Assembly: GCF_900128415.1 (NCBI RefSeq)
Contig: NZ_LT635772.1
Location: 1,798,001 to 1,862,000 of the forward strand
Length of the DNA stretch: 64,000 nt
From: Anaerococcus mediterraneensis
Lineage (GTDB): Bacteria; Bacillota; Clostridia; Tissierellales; Peptoniphilaceae
Direction: 5' to 3'
In this document: positions 34,562 to 45,900 of the stretch, piece after piece
Layout: every line of letters starts with the position of its first letter
How positions within the stretch are numbered: the first letter of the stretch is position 1
Made by a program: the position numbers and the translations under genes
Notes under the pieces: generated by a model
What the model saw: the letters and a program-made list of their open reading frames with translations, nothing else
Told to the model about the DNA's origin: nothing
Database searches by the model: none

Positions 34562-35398
34562 TTATCCCCTTCTCGCCTCATCTAGCCAAGCCTGGTCTTC
34601 TGGGTCGTTTGAAAACCTGGTTTTCTTATCTAGGCTAGATAGGGCGTGCATGTCTTCTGGGCTGAGATTAAAATCAAATAAAGATATATTTTCCCTTATC
34701 CTTTGTGGATTTGATGATTTGACTAAGACCATAGTATCTCTTTCTATATTCCATTTGAGGGCAATTTGGGCAGGGCTCTTGCCATACTTATCCCCAATTT
34801 CTTTTAGGATTTTTTCATCTAATAGCTTTGATTTGCCCTGGGCAAGTGGTCCCCAGGCTTGGTGGAGGATATTATTTTCTTTTAGGAAATTTTTATTTTC
34901 TGTATCTTGCAAATAAAGATGACTTTCAAGTTGGTCTAAGACTGGTTTTTCACCTAGTTTTATAAGTTCAGTCAATTGTGGGATGGTAAAATTGCAAACG
35001 CCTATTGATTTTACAAGACCCTGGTCCCTGTAGTCCATAAAGACCTTCCAAGCCTTATCAAAGTCTTTCCCATACCAGTGTAGGAGGATAAAATCTATAT
35101 AGCCAATGTCTAAATCCTCTAAGGAAGTATCGATTGATCTCTTGCAATCATCAGTATCAAAAGCTGATGGCCAAACCTTACTTGCGACCTGATAGTCTTC
35201 TCTTTTTAGGCCAGTTTGATTGAGATATTTGCCCAAAACTTTTTCATTTTCGTAGTATTTGGCTGTATCAAAATACCTATAGCCAGCATCTACTGCAAGT
35301 CCTATGGTTTTTTCCATCTCTGCTTCTTCTTTTATTTTATAAGTGCCAAGACCTATAGCTGGTACTTCTATGCCGTTGTTTAGTTTATAATATTTCAT
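34562..35398 (-). CDS. Aldo/keto reductase
   Basis: About 278 residues. A TIM-barrel NADPH reductase of the AKR5 type. LNNGIEVPAIGLGTYK opens the barrel, and FDTAKYYENE has the catalytic Asp and Tyr. The Lys in ASKVWPSAF and the His in ILLHWYG complete the tetrad. VKSSNPQRIREN binds the cofactor phosphate. The start at 35398 (MKYYKLNNG) is chosen; the open frame extends upstream over the divergent SDR promoter without homology. The substrate is unknown. Confidence 0.92.
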   Translation of the reverse strand: MKYYKLNNGIEVPAIGLGTYKIKEEAEMEKTIGLAVDAGYRYFDTAKYYENEKVLGKYLNQTGLKREDYQVASKVWPSAFDTDDCKRSIDTSLEDLDIGYIDFILLHWYGKDFDKAWKVFMDYRDQGLVKSIGVCNFTIPQLTELIKLGEKPVLDQLESHLYLQDTENKNFLKENNILHQAWGPLAQGKSKLLDEKILKEIGDKYGKSPAQIALKWNIERDTMVLVKSSNPQRIRENISLFDFNLSPEDMHALSSLDKKTRFSNDPEDQAWLDEARRG

Positions 35399-35453
35399 AT
35401 CTACTCCTTTTTTTTTCTTACTATTCTTATACCCAATATGATATAATATTTTT

Positions 35454-36182
35454 ATGAAAACTGTATTAATAACTGGCTCTTCTAGGGGAATCGGGGCAGC
35501 AACTGCTAGGAGACTTGCCAAAAATTATAAAATTGTAATAAATTATAAAAACTCAAAAGACCAAGCCCTAACTCTTTTGAAAGAACTTAGGGAAATAAAT
35601 CCTTTTGTCATAGCCATCAAAGCTGATGTATCAAAAGAAGATGAAGTCGTATCTATGTTTGAAACCATAGAAAAAAACTTTGGCTCTGTCGATATACTCA
35701 TAAACAACGCCGGGATTTCTCATTTTTCCCTAATCCAGGATATGTCCTTTGACAAATGGAGGGAAATTATGGATGTCAATCTCAATTCGGTTTTTCTAAA
35801 TTCTAAGAGAGCTGTATCAAAAATGATAGAAAAAAAATATGGGGTTATAATAAATATTTCCTCAATCTGGGGAGATTTTGGTGCATCAATGGAGGCCTGC
35901 TATTCTGCAAGCAAGGGAGCTATCAATGTCTTTACAAAAGCCCTGGCCAAGGAGCTTGCCCCATCAAATATCAGAGTCAATGCCATAGCTCCAGGAATGG
36001 TAGATACTGATATGATGAAAAGAGATTTTGACTATGACCGATTAGAAGAATTAAAAAATGAGGTCGGCCTAAATAGGTTTGCAAGTCCTGATGAGATTGC
36101 AAGCCTCATAGAATATCTGATATCTGATGATGCCTCCTATATAACAGGAGATATTATCCACATAAATGGAGGCTTTAATTAG
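35454..36182 (+). CDS. Short-chain dehydrogenase, probable EF-P 5-aminopentanone reductase (YmfI-like)
   Basis: A 242-residue SDR. Cofactor loop TGSSRGIG, NNAGISHF, and the Ser-Tyr-Lys active site in ISSIWGDFGASMEACYSASK are present. The SSIWG-x-x-GAS form is, from memory, characteristic of the Firmicute YmfI group that completes the 5-aminopentanol modification of elongation factor P, rather than of FabG. It is divergent from the aldo/keto reductase over 55 bases and is not next to fatty-acid genes, which supports that reading. Confidence 0.8.
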   Translation: MKTVLITGSSRGIGAATARRLAKNYKIVINYKNSKDQALTLLKELREINPFVIAIKADVSKEDEVVSMFETIEKNFGSVDILINNAGISHFSLIQDMSFDKWREIMDVNLNSVFLNSKRAVSKMIEKKYGVIINISSIWGDFGASMEACYSASKGAINVFTKALAKELAPSNIRVNAIAPGMVDTDMMKRDFDYDRLEELKNEVGLNRFASPDEIASLIEYLISDDASYITGDIIHINGGFN

Positions 36183-36202
36183 CCTCCATTGTATTTTTTT
36201 AT
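36165..36202 (+). terminator. Terminator overlapping the SDR stop codon
   Basis: AATGGAGGC-TTTAATTA-GCCTCCATT forms a 9-bp hairpin whose loop holds the TAA stop, followed by GTATTTTTTT. Confidence 0.85.
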
Positions 36203-36284
36203 TTTATTTTAGATTTCTCTTCAAATTTTCCCTAAGGCAAAAATATTATTAAAATCTCATCAAAGAAAAATATTTTTATCCATC

Positions 36285-39200
36285 CTAATTAGTCTCAATC
36301 TCTTGGAATTCTTTGAAATTGTACCAATAGATCAAAGATTGGCTTACTTTTTTGCCCAAGGCTTTTTCTATAGCTTCTTTATAGATCATAAGTTGGTTTT
36401 GATAGACCTCTTCTCTTTTTATCCTGTCAGTCTTAAAATCAACTAAGACTATTTGATCATCATCCTCAAAAATCAAATCTATTTGACCATTGACATAAAA
36501 GCCATCATAGGCCATGAGAAAGGACTCCTCACTCCTAATAGGGATATTTTTTTCTATCAGGTTAGAAATCTCATTAGAATTATAGAAGCTTAAAAGCTTA
36601 TCATTTTCTAGCAAATCTTTTATATTTTTATCAAAGATATTATTTTCTATAAGCTTATCTATCTCATCTATGAGAGTTTTTTCTGTATAAGTCTTCATAG
36701 GTAGTTTTTGGAAGACCTTGTGGATCAAACTTCCCTTTTCTGTTGGACTATAGGTTTTTTCTTTCTCCATAAAAGATGGTTTTTTAAAGGATATATTGTG
36801 GCTAGGGCCATCTGCATCAAAACTTTCATAGCCGTCCTTTTCAGCATTGAAATTTTTAGCTAGTTCTGTTACAGATTTTTTTAGACTCCTTCCTATATCA
36901 TCCTTGCCATGGTAGGTAAAATCCATGTGATTTTTGATTTCTTCTAGGGTTTTTGGGTCAGCTTTTTCGTTTAAAACATCGACCAAGGTCTCGTTTTGAC
37001 TTTGGCTAATCTCTTCTATATTTTCAATATAGTCTATGCTTATCCTAGGATCAAAAGATGACTTTGTCTTTATACCTGTAAAAATTTCCGAGCTGATCCC
37101 ATCATCAGAAAGAGCCGCCATGATCCAATCCATGTGAGAATTTAGAGAAAGATAATTTGAATTTTGGTATAATTTGTCAATCTTTCCTTCCTTATCAAAA
37201 TTGCCACATATATATAGCCTCTCCTCTGCCCTAGTTAGGGCTACATAGAGGATTCTCATCTCTTCTTTTTTCTCATCCTCTTTTATCTTATCCTTGATAA
37301 TTCGCCTATTCATAGTTGAAATTTTTACTTTTTTATCATAGTCAGCTACTTCTATACCTATGCCTATATTTTCATCAAAAATTATAGGATCTGTCTGCTT
37401 GTTGAAGGCTTTATCAGCGTTAGCTAGGATTACAATCTTAAATTCCAAGCCCTTGGACTTGTGGACTGTCATGATCCTTACAAGGTCTTCTCCTTCTGAT
37501 AGGTCACGACTTGGGCTTATAGAATCTGACCTAGATTTTTCTAAGTTTTCAAAATATTTTACAAAACCATAGAGACCCTTATCATTGGCCTGGTCAAAAT
37601 CAGCCATCAATTCTATTACAGAATCAATATTATTTATCCTATCCTCTGCCAAATCCCTAGCCAAAAGAAAATCATAAAGACCGGATTTTTCAAAAAGATA
37701 GTTTGCAAAGTCATAGAGGTTAAAGATTGCAAGCTTATCCTTCAAATCTCCTATCAAATCCTTGAAAGCTCTTATCTTTTCTCCTAGGTCATCATCTCTA
37801 TCATAAGAGTCAAAGGCCTCATAGAACTTGTATGAATCAGAAGATAATTTTATTTTTGCCAGATCGTCCTCATCTATATCAAAAATTACAGACCTTAAAA
37901 CCGACATCAAAACTATATCATCATTTGGATTTGTCAGATATTTTAGGATATTTATGAAAAATCCGACTTCACTAGCCTGGGTTGAAACTTTGGATATATC
38001 ATTAAAATAAGGAATATCTGCCTTTTTGAAAGCTTCTTCATACTTGTAGGATTCGGTACCATTCCTAAGAAGGATTGCTATATCCCTATACTGGTAGCCT
38101 TCATTTAATAGGTCTTTTATAAACTTGGCAAGGTAGACTTCTTCCTTGACATCTGGGTCTAGAAGTTTTATACCAACCCTGGCAGATTCTTTGAGGTCTT
38201 CTTCTTTTTTTCCATAATTTAGTCTATGACCTGCCTTTTTGTAGTCAATATCGGACATTTGCTTGGTCATGATCCTATCAAAAATATAATTATTAAAATC
38301 TAGTAAGAGCTTATCAGTTCTGAAATTTTCATTTAGGTTTATCCTCTCAGAATCTGGGTCATTTTCATAAGAGTCTAGTTTTTCTAAAAATAAATCTGGC
38401 CTAGCCCTCCTAAAACCATAGATTGATTGCTTGACATCGCCTACAAAAAATAAATTTCGCTCAGATTTCAATTTGTCTACTATATAATTTTGGATCTCGT
38501 TTGAGTCTTGGTATTCATCAAAGAAAATATATTTGTACTTTTCTTTTAGTTTTTCTCTGGCCTTGTCATTTTCTAAAAGTCTTATAAAGACATGCTCCAA
38601 GTCATTGAAATCCAGATAATCTTTTGCTCTTTTTTTCTTATCGTAAGTATTTTTAAAATCCAAGGTCAAATTATAAATCTTGTCAAATAAGATATCCTGT
38701 TTGTCCTTTATAAAATCAAGGGCGGCAGGATCTGTATTTGCTATTTGGCTTTCCAAATTTTTTACACTTTGCTTGTAGGATTTTCTAGCTTTTTCGATCA
38801 GATCAATCAGATCATCATCTAACTCTGCCTTTATATTTTTTCCAAAAGTTTTATATTTTCTAGAAAGTAGGGCATCAGGGAAATCATCCCAGCTATCGAT
38901 CTTTTCTTTTATAGCACTTATAACCTCATGGTCGCTTGCTATGAGGTTGACTGCACTAGCTGGTCCGACCTTATCAAGCCTGGTCCCAAAATCTGCCACA
39001 TCACTTAAAATATAATCAAACTGTTTTTTGAGATATTCTTTAAATAAATCTAGGTTTTCCCCCTTTGTCATGGCCTTTTTTAGCCAAGCAAAGCCATCTA
39101 TCATGCCTATAATTTTTGCATAGGTCAACAAAATTATATTTTTGGCATTGTAATCATTTTTTTCCCTAGAAAAATTTTGCAAAAAGAGAACAAAATCATC

Positions 39201-39653
39201 ATCCATCTTTTCATATTCTCTATCAAAAACCTCATCTATGGCATCAGCCATATAGATCTTGCCAGTGGTTTCTGGCATGACCTTGAAGTTTGGACTCAAA
39301 TTATCTAGGTAATAAAAATTTTCCCTAAGCATATCTGAGCAAAATGAGTGGAGGGTCTTGATTTGTGCTAGTTTTAGGAGTTTGAATTGCCTTTTTATAA
39401 AGGTTGGATCAAATTCCTCAGCTCTTTTTTCTAAGGCTTCTCTGATTTTTTCTTTCATATCTAGGGCTGATTTGTTGGTAAAGGTGACTATGATCATCTT
39501 ATCTATATCTATTTTTTCTTCTAGCATAATTGATATAACCCTATTTACCAAAACCATAGTCTTGCCAGAGCCAGCAGCTGCAGATACTATGATATTTTTA
39601 TCCCTTGTAAATACGGCATCTCTTTGGCCATCAGTTAGTCTAAGCTCACTCAT
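36285..39653 (-). CDS. addA: ATP-dependent helicase/nuclease subunit A
   Basis: 1122 residues. A UvrD-type helicase with Walker A in VSAAAGSGKTMVLVNRV, DEYQDSNEIQ (motif II), QSIYGFRRA (motif III), HKSKGLEFK and VALTRAEERL (motifs V/VI). The C-terminal RecB-like nuclease has QIDLIFEDDDQIVLVDFKTDR with its catalytic Asp/Lys. With AddB it resects double-strand breaks for RecA. It is the last gene of the repair operon and overlaps addB by eight bases. Confidence 0.95.
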   Translation of the reverse strand: MSELRLTDGQRDAVFTRDKNIIVSAAAGSGKTMVLVNRVISIMLEEKIDIDKMIIVTFTNKSALDMKEKIREALEKRAEEFDPTFIKRQFKLLKLAQIKTLHSFCSDMLRENFYYLDNLSPNFKVMPETTGKIYMADAIDEVFDREYEKMDDDFVLFLQNFSREKNDYNAKNIILLTYAKIIGMIDGFAWLKKAMTKGENLDLFKEYLKKQFDYILSDVADFGTRLDKVGPASAVNLIASDHEVISAIKEKIDSWDDFPDALLSRKYKTFGKNIKAELDDDLIDLIEKARKSYKQSVKNLESQIANTDPAALDFIKDKQDILFDKIYNLTLDFKNTYDKKKRAKDYLDFNDLEHVFIRLLENDKAREKLKEKYKYIFFDEYQDSNEIQNYIVDKLKSERNLFFVGDVKQSIYGFRRARPDLFLEKLDSYENDPDSERINLNENFRTDKLLLDFNNYIFDRIMTKQMSDIDYKKAGHRLNYGKKEEDLKESARVGIKLLDPDVKEEVYLAKFIKDLLNEGYQYRDIAILLRNGTESYKYEEAFKKADIPYFNDISKVSTQASEVGFFINILKYLTNPNDDIVLMSVLRSVIFDIDEDDLAKIKLSSDSYKFYEAFDSYDRDDDLGEKIRAFKDLIGDLKDKLAIFNLYDFANYLFEKSGLYDFLLARDLAEDRINNIDSVIELMADFDQANDKGLYGFVKYFENLEKSRSDSISPSRDLSEGEDLVRIMTVHKSKGLEFKIVILANADKAFNKQTDPIIFDENIGIGIEVADYDKKVKISTMNRRIIKDKIKEDEKKEEMRILYVALTRAEERLYICGNFDKEGKIDKLYQNSNYLSLNSHMDWIMAALSDDGISSEIFTGIKTKSSFDPRISIDYIENIEEISQSQNETLVDVLNEKADPKTLEEIKNHMDFTYHGKDDIGRSLKKSVTELAKNFNAEKDGYESFDADGPSHNISFKKPSFMEKEKTYSPTEKGSLIHKVFQKLPMKTYTEKTLIDEIDKLIENNIFDKNIKDLLENDKLLSFYNSNEISNLIEKNIPIRSEESFLMAYDGFYVNGQIDLIFEDDDQIVLVDFKTDRIKREEVYQNQLMIYKEAIEKALGKKVSQSLIYWYNFKEFQEIETN

Positions 39654-42600
39654 CTATATCCTCCAAATCTTTTATGCTTTTTGTACTGTCAAAGTCCCTA
39701 AACCTAAAAGTATCTATCCTCTTATCAAACTTACAAATCCCCTTATAATCGCAATAGGTACATGATGATTTATTTTTACTTTCTCTAAGAGGCTTTAGGT
39801 CAATTTTGCCCGCCTTGATATCTTTTACCAAGCTTGCTGCATATTTTTTTACAAAATTAGAAAGTTTTCTAAAGTCATCAGCTGATAATTTATAATTCCT
39901 TCTCTGTCTGACTATTGGAGAAGTCTTGCCTTCAGCTTCATTATCCATTAGCTGGATAGCCTTGCCATCCGTATCTAGCAAAATCCCATCAAAGGCAAAT
40001 TTTCTTATAAGCTCTGCTTGGATTTTTTTATCATCTATGATTGACCCGTCCAAGTCCTCGATTTCATCACTCAAGGAAATATAAAAGGCTCCCACAGGCT
40101 CAAAATTTTTCTGATCATCATTAACAGCTATGAGATAAACTATGAGCTGGAGGTCCTTGCCATTTAGGATATTGGCTAACTTATATTCTTTACTCCCTGT
40201 CTTATAATCTATGATCCTTACAAGATTGCCTGCCATATCGATCCTATCGATCCTACCTCTCAGATAGTTTTCATCATCTAAATAAACTGGGGCAAAGATC
40301 CCGCCCTTGTCAAAGGATTCTTCGTAATATTTTATCTTGAAATCACTTTTATTTAGCTGGTCTACGATCTGACCTGCATTTCTTTTTGCAGAATTGTGGA
40401 TATTTTTTAGGATATATTGATTTTTTGGATTTTCCTTCCTAGCCATATCTAGGTTTTGGTCAATCCCCTCCCTAAATTTCTCCTCCAAGATCTGGTTGAT
40501 CTTTTCATTTTCTATGTCAGCTAAGTCTAAGTCCATATCTCTTAGGTAGTCAGATAATTCTTCGAAAGATTTATGGACTATGATACCTACATCTAGGGCA
40601 TCAATATCGTATTCTTTTTCTACATCTGGCCTTAGTCCATAGGCTATAAAGTGTTTGTATGGGCAGGCCGAATATGATTCTATCTCTGATACAGAAAATG
40701 CCTTTTTCTTGTAGAGATTTTCCCTTATCTCTTGGCCAAGTGGATTTTTGTTGTTATTATAAAAGATTCCTTTTTGGATCTTGTCGTAGATTTTTTTATT
40801 TACTATGTCAGCCTTATTTTCTTTTAGGAAAGAAATAAAGCCAAGAGCCAAATCCTTGTCCCTTTGGCTGATCTTTTCATTATTTGCTATTTTATTTAAT
40901 ACATTTAGGCAATATTTTTTTAGGCTTTCCTTGGCAAAAAGCGCATCCTTATCGCCTATATCTAGAATAATATTTTTTTCTAATTCTGGGAAAATCATCC
41001 TTAGGTCACGGATAAAAAGAGCCTCACCCAGGTCCTTGCCCTCCTTGTCAGATAGGGCATAGGAAAAAATAAGTTTTTCAGATCCTGATATGATCTTATA
41101 TAAACTTAAAAGCTCTCCTAGGTCCTTGTCCTTGGCATAAAGTTTTAGGTCTATGTTTTGATTTTTTATTTGATCTGCCTCGTCAGGACTTATTAGATAA
41201 TCTTTGCCAGCTTGGGATGGAAAATATGCATCATCCATACCCATAAGGATATTTATGGTCTTATTTGAAACCCTGTCCCTCGCAAAATCTGTAACTATGA
41301 GATGGTCCTTTGATGGAGGGATAAGACCTATCTGTATATCCTGGCAGACTGATTCTATAAGGCTATAAACCCTAGCTAGACTCATCTGCCTCTCGCCCAT
41401 CAGTAGTACCAATTGGTCAAGAATAGCTACAAATTCATCCCAAATCTGTTCATTTTCCTTGTAGTCATCAAGGGCCTTGTTAGCCAAAAGCTTATCCTGA
41501 AAAGCATTTATCCCCGCCCTTATATTTGGATCTGAGATCATCTGATAAATATTTTCTGCCAAGTCTTTTACCTTCATCTGCTCTTGGTCAAAATTTTCTA
41601 TCAAAGAAAGGATTCTTTTTCTGACTGAATTTACCCTTTTGTATTCCTCATATTTTTTTTCTAGTTTTTGATCACTCCTTGGATCATCTGCTAGGTTTTT
41701 CTTATAAAACTCTTCATCTAGAGTAAAATATTTGTCGTTTTCAAACATAGGGCCCTTGATCTTGCGGTAGGATAAAAATTTGATTAGGGCATTAGTATCC
41801 TCTTCGTCAATGGATAGGAGTTTAGAATTTAGGACATAAAACAAATCTTCTGACCTATAATTATTTACCGCAAGCCTTAATAGAGCCAAAAAAGTTTTTA
41901 TGATATGGTTATCTGCCATCTTTCTTCTCTTGTCCAAGAAGATTGGGATTTCATACCTATTAAAGGTTTTTATAATCTCATTTTCATACTGACCCGGATC
42001 TGTTAGATAAAGGGCCATATCTATAAAAGACAAATTTGGATCTGTTTTTATCATTTTATTTATAAGTATAGCTATATTTTCTACCTCTGATTTAGTAGAT
42101 ATAGACTCGTACAGGCTGATATTTGTAGGCTTTTGCAAAAACTGATCAAATTTATATTGGTCGAAGTTTTCTCTTAGATTATCAAGGTCGATAGCTTTCT
42201 GATCTATATCTGGATATACAAGTTCTGTCATGAAGTTTGACCTAAGCCCATCATAGGTATTAGCTACCCTATCAAAAATTTCTGGTCTCATTTGAGGATT
42301 TGATAAGTAGGCTGGATCGATATTTAAACTTATATTTATACCTATCCCCTTATCATATATAGCCTCTATTAGCTCGAGTTTTCTCTCCTCAAAAAAATCA
42401 AATTTGTCTATAAAAACCTCATAGTCATCTAAAAAGTCAGTGTTTTTTATATTTTCAGAAACAAAGGATAAGACATCCTCTTGGTCTAGGTATTTGCCCC
42501 TTATTCGGTCCTGGTAGGTATCTATAATTAGCCTTATTTCATCGAATTTAATTTTTGAAATATCACTGACCTGGCTATTTTGGATTTGATCAAAAAAGTC

Positions 42601-42999
42601 CTGGTCAAAATTATTGTCCTTGAATGATGAAACCAAAGTGACTATAGAGTTTATAAAATCTATATTTTGGTAAGAATTTTCAAAAAGTTCTAGTTTATCA
42701 TTCAAGTCTTGCAAGATGTTTGCAAGGAGGATAACCTTGCCCTCCTTATTTAGAAACTCAATTTTTTTACCAGCGGCTTTATCGATCAAAAAATTGGCAA
42801 AGGATGAAAAGGATAGGACCTTGGCATCCATTACTGACTCATACTTTATAGACCTTAGAAAATCTATATCCGTCTCCAGGGTGTACTGCTCAGGTACGAT
42901 TAGGATTGACTTTTTATTTTCATCTAGCCTTTTTTCTATTTTTTTGTACAAATAGTGGCTGTTAGCTTTTGCGTCTTTTGAAATTATTATATTAATCAT
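39646..42999 (-). CDS. addB: ATP-dependent helicase/nuclease subunit B
   Basis: 1117 residues. The C-terminal nuclease has RIDRIDMAGNLVRIIDYKTG. The iron-sulfur cluster cysteines are in ESYSACPYKHF and CTYCDYKGIC (one plus three). The N-terminus ISKDAKANSHYLYKKI aligns with the P-loop region of other AddB proteins but lacks the Gly-Lys of Walker A. So it probably does not bind ATP there, as in RexB-like forms. The Chi-recognition fold should lie between. It overlaps sbcC and addA by eight bases each. Confidence 0.93.
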   Translation of the reverse strand: MINIIISKDAKANSHYLYKKIEKRLDENKKSILIVPEQYTLETDIDFLRSIKYESVMDAKVLSFSSFANFLIDKAAGKKIEFLNKEGKVILLANILQDLNDKLELFENSYQNIDFINSIVTLVSSFKDNNFDQDFFDQIQNSQVSDISKIKFDEIRLIIDTYQDRIRGKYLDQEDVLSFVSENIKNTDFLDDYEVFIDKFDFFEERKLELIEAIYDKGIGINISLNIDPAYLSNPQMRPEIFDRVANTYDGLRSNFMTELVYPDIDQKAIDLDNLRENFDQYKFDQFLQKPTNISLYESISTKSEVENIAILINKMIKTDPNLSFIDMALYLTDPGQYENEIIKTFNRYEIPIFLDKRRKMADNHIIKTFLALLRLAVNNYRSEDLFYVLNSKLLSIDEEDTNALIKFLSYRKIKGPMFENDKYFTLDEEFYKKNLADDPRSDQKLEKKYEEYKRVNSVRKRILSLIENFDQEQMKVKDLAENIYQMISDPNIRAGINAFQDKLLANKALDDYKENEQIWDEFVAILDQLVLLMGERQMSLARVYSLIESVCQDIQIGLIPPSKDHLIVTDFARDRVSNKTINILMGMDDAYFPSQAGKDYLISPDEADQIKNQNIDLKLYAKDKDLGELLSLYKIISGSEKLIFSYALSDKEGKDLGEALFIRDLRMIFPELEKNIILDIGDKDALFAKESLKKYCLNVLNKIANNEKISQRDKDLALGFISFLKENKADIVNKKIYDKIQKGIFYNNNKNPLGQEIRENLYKKKAFSVSEIESYSACPYKHFIAYGLRPDVEKEYDIDALDVGIIVHKSFEELSDYLRDMDLDLADIENEKINQILEEKFREGIDQNLDMARKENPKNQYILKNIHNSAKRNAGQIVDQLNKSDFKIKYYEESFDKGGIFAPVYLDDENYLRGRIDRIDMAGNLVRIIDYKTGSKEYKLANILNGKDLQLIVYLIAVNDDQKNFEPVGAFYISLSDEIEDLDGSIIDDKKIQAELIRKFAFDGILLDTDGKAIQLMDNEAEGKTSPIVRQRRNYKLSADDFRKLSNFVKKYAASLVKDIKAGKIDLKPLRESKNKSSCTYCDYKGICKFDKRIDTFRFRDFDSTKSIKDLEDIDE

Positions 43000-45900
43000 T
43001 TACAATCTCCAAACTTGACCCCTGGCTTGGGTCGTAGCTTATCAAAATTTTGGCTTCTATGGCATCTTTTAGCTCATCCACATGGGAAATGAGTCCTACA
43101 AACCTATCTTCTTTAGAAAGTTTTTCTATAGTAGAAATGGCATTGGCCAAAAACTCCTTGGATAGGGTTCCAAAACCCTCATCTATAAAGAGAGTATCGA
43201 TTCTGATGCCGCCATTTTCTGCTCCGATCTCATCTGATAATCCTAGAGCTAGGGACAGACTTGCTAGGAAGTTTTCCCCGCCAGAAAGAGTCAATGCAGG
43301 ACGTTTTTTGCCTGTATTTGCATCTAGGATTTCTATATCAAGTCCCATTTTAGATCTCAGATTTGCTGCCTCTTTTTTTCTGACCATAGAAAACTGGCCA
43401 TCAGTCATCTGATTAAATCTCTTGTTGGCAAAGTTTAGGACCTTGTCAAAATAAACTGAAAGGATAAAGGTCTCAAAATCTAGTTTCTCTACGCCCTGGA
43501 CTGCTCCTGTGACTCCATTTGCAAGGTCAGAAAGGTTTGAAACTATCTGTGCAGATTCTTTTAGACTCTGATAGTCTTTTTCTATTATTTTTATCTTTTC
43601 AAAATCAGCTTTTATCCTGGCTAGCTTTGAAGAAAGGTCTAGTTTTTCTGAATCTTTTTCCTTGATCTCTAGACTAATTTTTTCTAGATCTTTTTTAAAA
43701 ACCTCAAGGTCTTCTATTTCTTTATCTTTATAGGCCGCAAAATTTTCTCTGGTATTTTTCTCTCTTTCTAGGTCGGTAAAATAATTTTTTACAAAATCTT
43801 TTTGGCCTGAAAGCTCGTCTTCTCTTTTAAGATAGGATTTGTAGCTTTCTATGTTTTCAAATCCCTCTTTTAGTTTTTGGTCAAAGTCTTTTTCGTAAAT
43901 CTCTATATCAGCCTGGGCCTTTTCTATATTTTCACCCAGATTTGAAATATTTGATTTTTCCTCATTTATAGCTAAGACCAGGCTTTGGTGGTTTTCTTCT
44001 ATATCTTTTATATAGGAGTCTTTTCTTTCTATTTCTGATCTTAGATCATCTCTTTTACTCCTTAGACTATTTCCATCAAGCTCTCCCATAGTCTTTTGGC
44101 CGCTGAGATATTTAACCTTGAGCTCTTCTGATTCCTTTAGCCTATTTACTATTTCTGTGTAGGATTTTTGTCTTTCTTCTTTTTCTTTTTTGAGCTTTAT
44201 GCCCTTATTTTTCACATCCTCTAGGGCCTGGCTAAGATTTTTTATATCGTTTTTATTTTTTTCTGCCAAGTCTTTGTAGGATTTTAAAAGATCCTTATTA
44301 TCTGCAATTATTTTTTCTATCTCACCGATTTTATAAGAAAAACTTAGGTCTTCTTCGTTCTTATTATAAATAGCCTTGGTTTTTTCTAGCCTGATTTTTA
44401 TATCAGATAGGTCTTTTTCGATTTTTTCTATATCTAGGTCTAGGACCTGGTATTTTTCTTTTGTACCTGTGTGACTCTTGCCACAAACTGGGCAAAGACC
44501 CTCCTCATTTAACCTATCAATCAGTTTATTTATTTCAAAGTGGTCCTTATCCAGGTCAGCCCTTTGCTTATCTTTTTCTAATTTTTCTAGATCTTTGACT
44601 AAATGATCTAAGCTTTGCCTATAGGATTTATTTTCGAGTAATTTTTTATAATCCTTGTCAAGCTTTTCTAGCCTGATTGTAACTTCACCTATCTTTTCTT
44701 TTAAAGAAAAAGCATCTTCCTTTGCCTGGGTCAGATCATGGCTTATCTTGTCGTAGTCTTTTCTTAGGTCTTCTAGGTTTTTTTCATCAATTTTTATTTT
44801 TTCATCTAGGTCTTTGGATTTTTTATCCAGGTCTTTGATAGACTCGTAGGCTTTTTTGACCCTTAGAAAATCCTCAAAATCTGCAATTTCTTTTTGTTTT
44901 TCTGCCAATTTTATTTTTAGACTGTCAAGTTCTTTTTTAAGGGTTGGCAGATTTTCACAATCATTTGCCATAGCCTCTAGACTTTTATTTTTCTCTTCCA
45001 GGAGAATTTGGCTATTTTTTTGCCTCTTTATAAAGTCTATGAGGTCCTCTTTCCTATTTTCAAGCCTGTCCTCATATATTTTTATAGAAAGGCCATAGTC
45101 TAAAAGATCAATATCCTTTTTTATTTGACTGTTTTTTTCAAAATCCTGATATAGATTTTTATAGGCAAGGTCTGCGTTTTCGTATTTTTCTATATTTTCA
45201 TTTAAGTTTTTGGCCTTTTCCAGGTTTTGAATTAGGTTTTTTTCCTCATTTTCTAGAATTGCTAGAAATTTTTCGACCTGGGTCAGACTTTCTTCAAAAG
45301 ATTTTTGGCTTTTGCTTATAGTCCTAGTCAAGGCCTTAAAGTCATGCCTTAAAATCAAATCTATATCGATTTTTTCGGATAAGATCTCATTATAATTTAT
45401 GACATTTTCTAGGTCTGTATCCACCTGGGCAATTTTTTTCCTATTTTCTTTTGACCTTTCCTTGAGTTCTTCTTGGATGGCCCTTAAGGCATCGGTTTTA
45501 AAGATATCTGATAAAAGATCTGCCTTCTCATCTGATTTTGAAATCAAAAATTTCTGAAATTGACCCTGGGCCAAAAGCATGACCTTGGAGAATTGCCCCT
45601 TGTCTAGGCCTACTATCTCTTTTATTTTTTGGTCTGCATCCTTTAGTTTTTCAGCAAGGAGGATTTTTTCTTTGCTTATATCATAAAGTTCTATCCTATG
45701 GGTGATATTTTTTGGATTTTTAAGCTCAACTGCTCTTTGACTAGGCACTCTTAGGACCTGATAGATTTTTTCCCCAATGGCAAAATCAACCTGGACATAG
45801 GTGTAGGGGTCATTTTCTGATAGGTAGTCACTCCTTAAATCCTCCATGGCTATATCTCTTGGGACCTCCCCATAAAGGGCAAAGGCTATGGCATCAAAGA

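Noticed and set aside
35399..35521. Upstream extension of the aldo/keto reductase frame
   Set aside because: It runs through the divergent SDR promoter and start; the homology begins at MKYYKLNNG.
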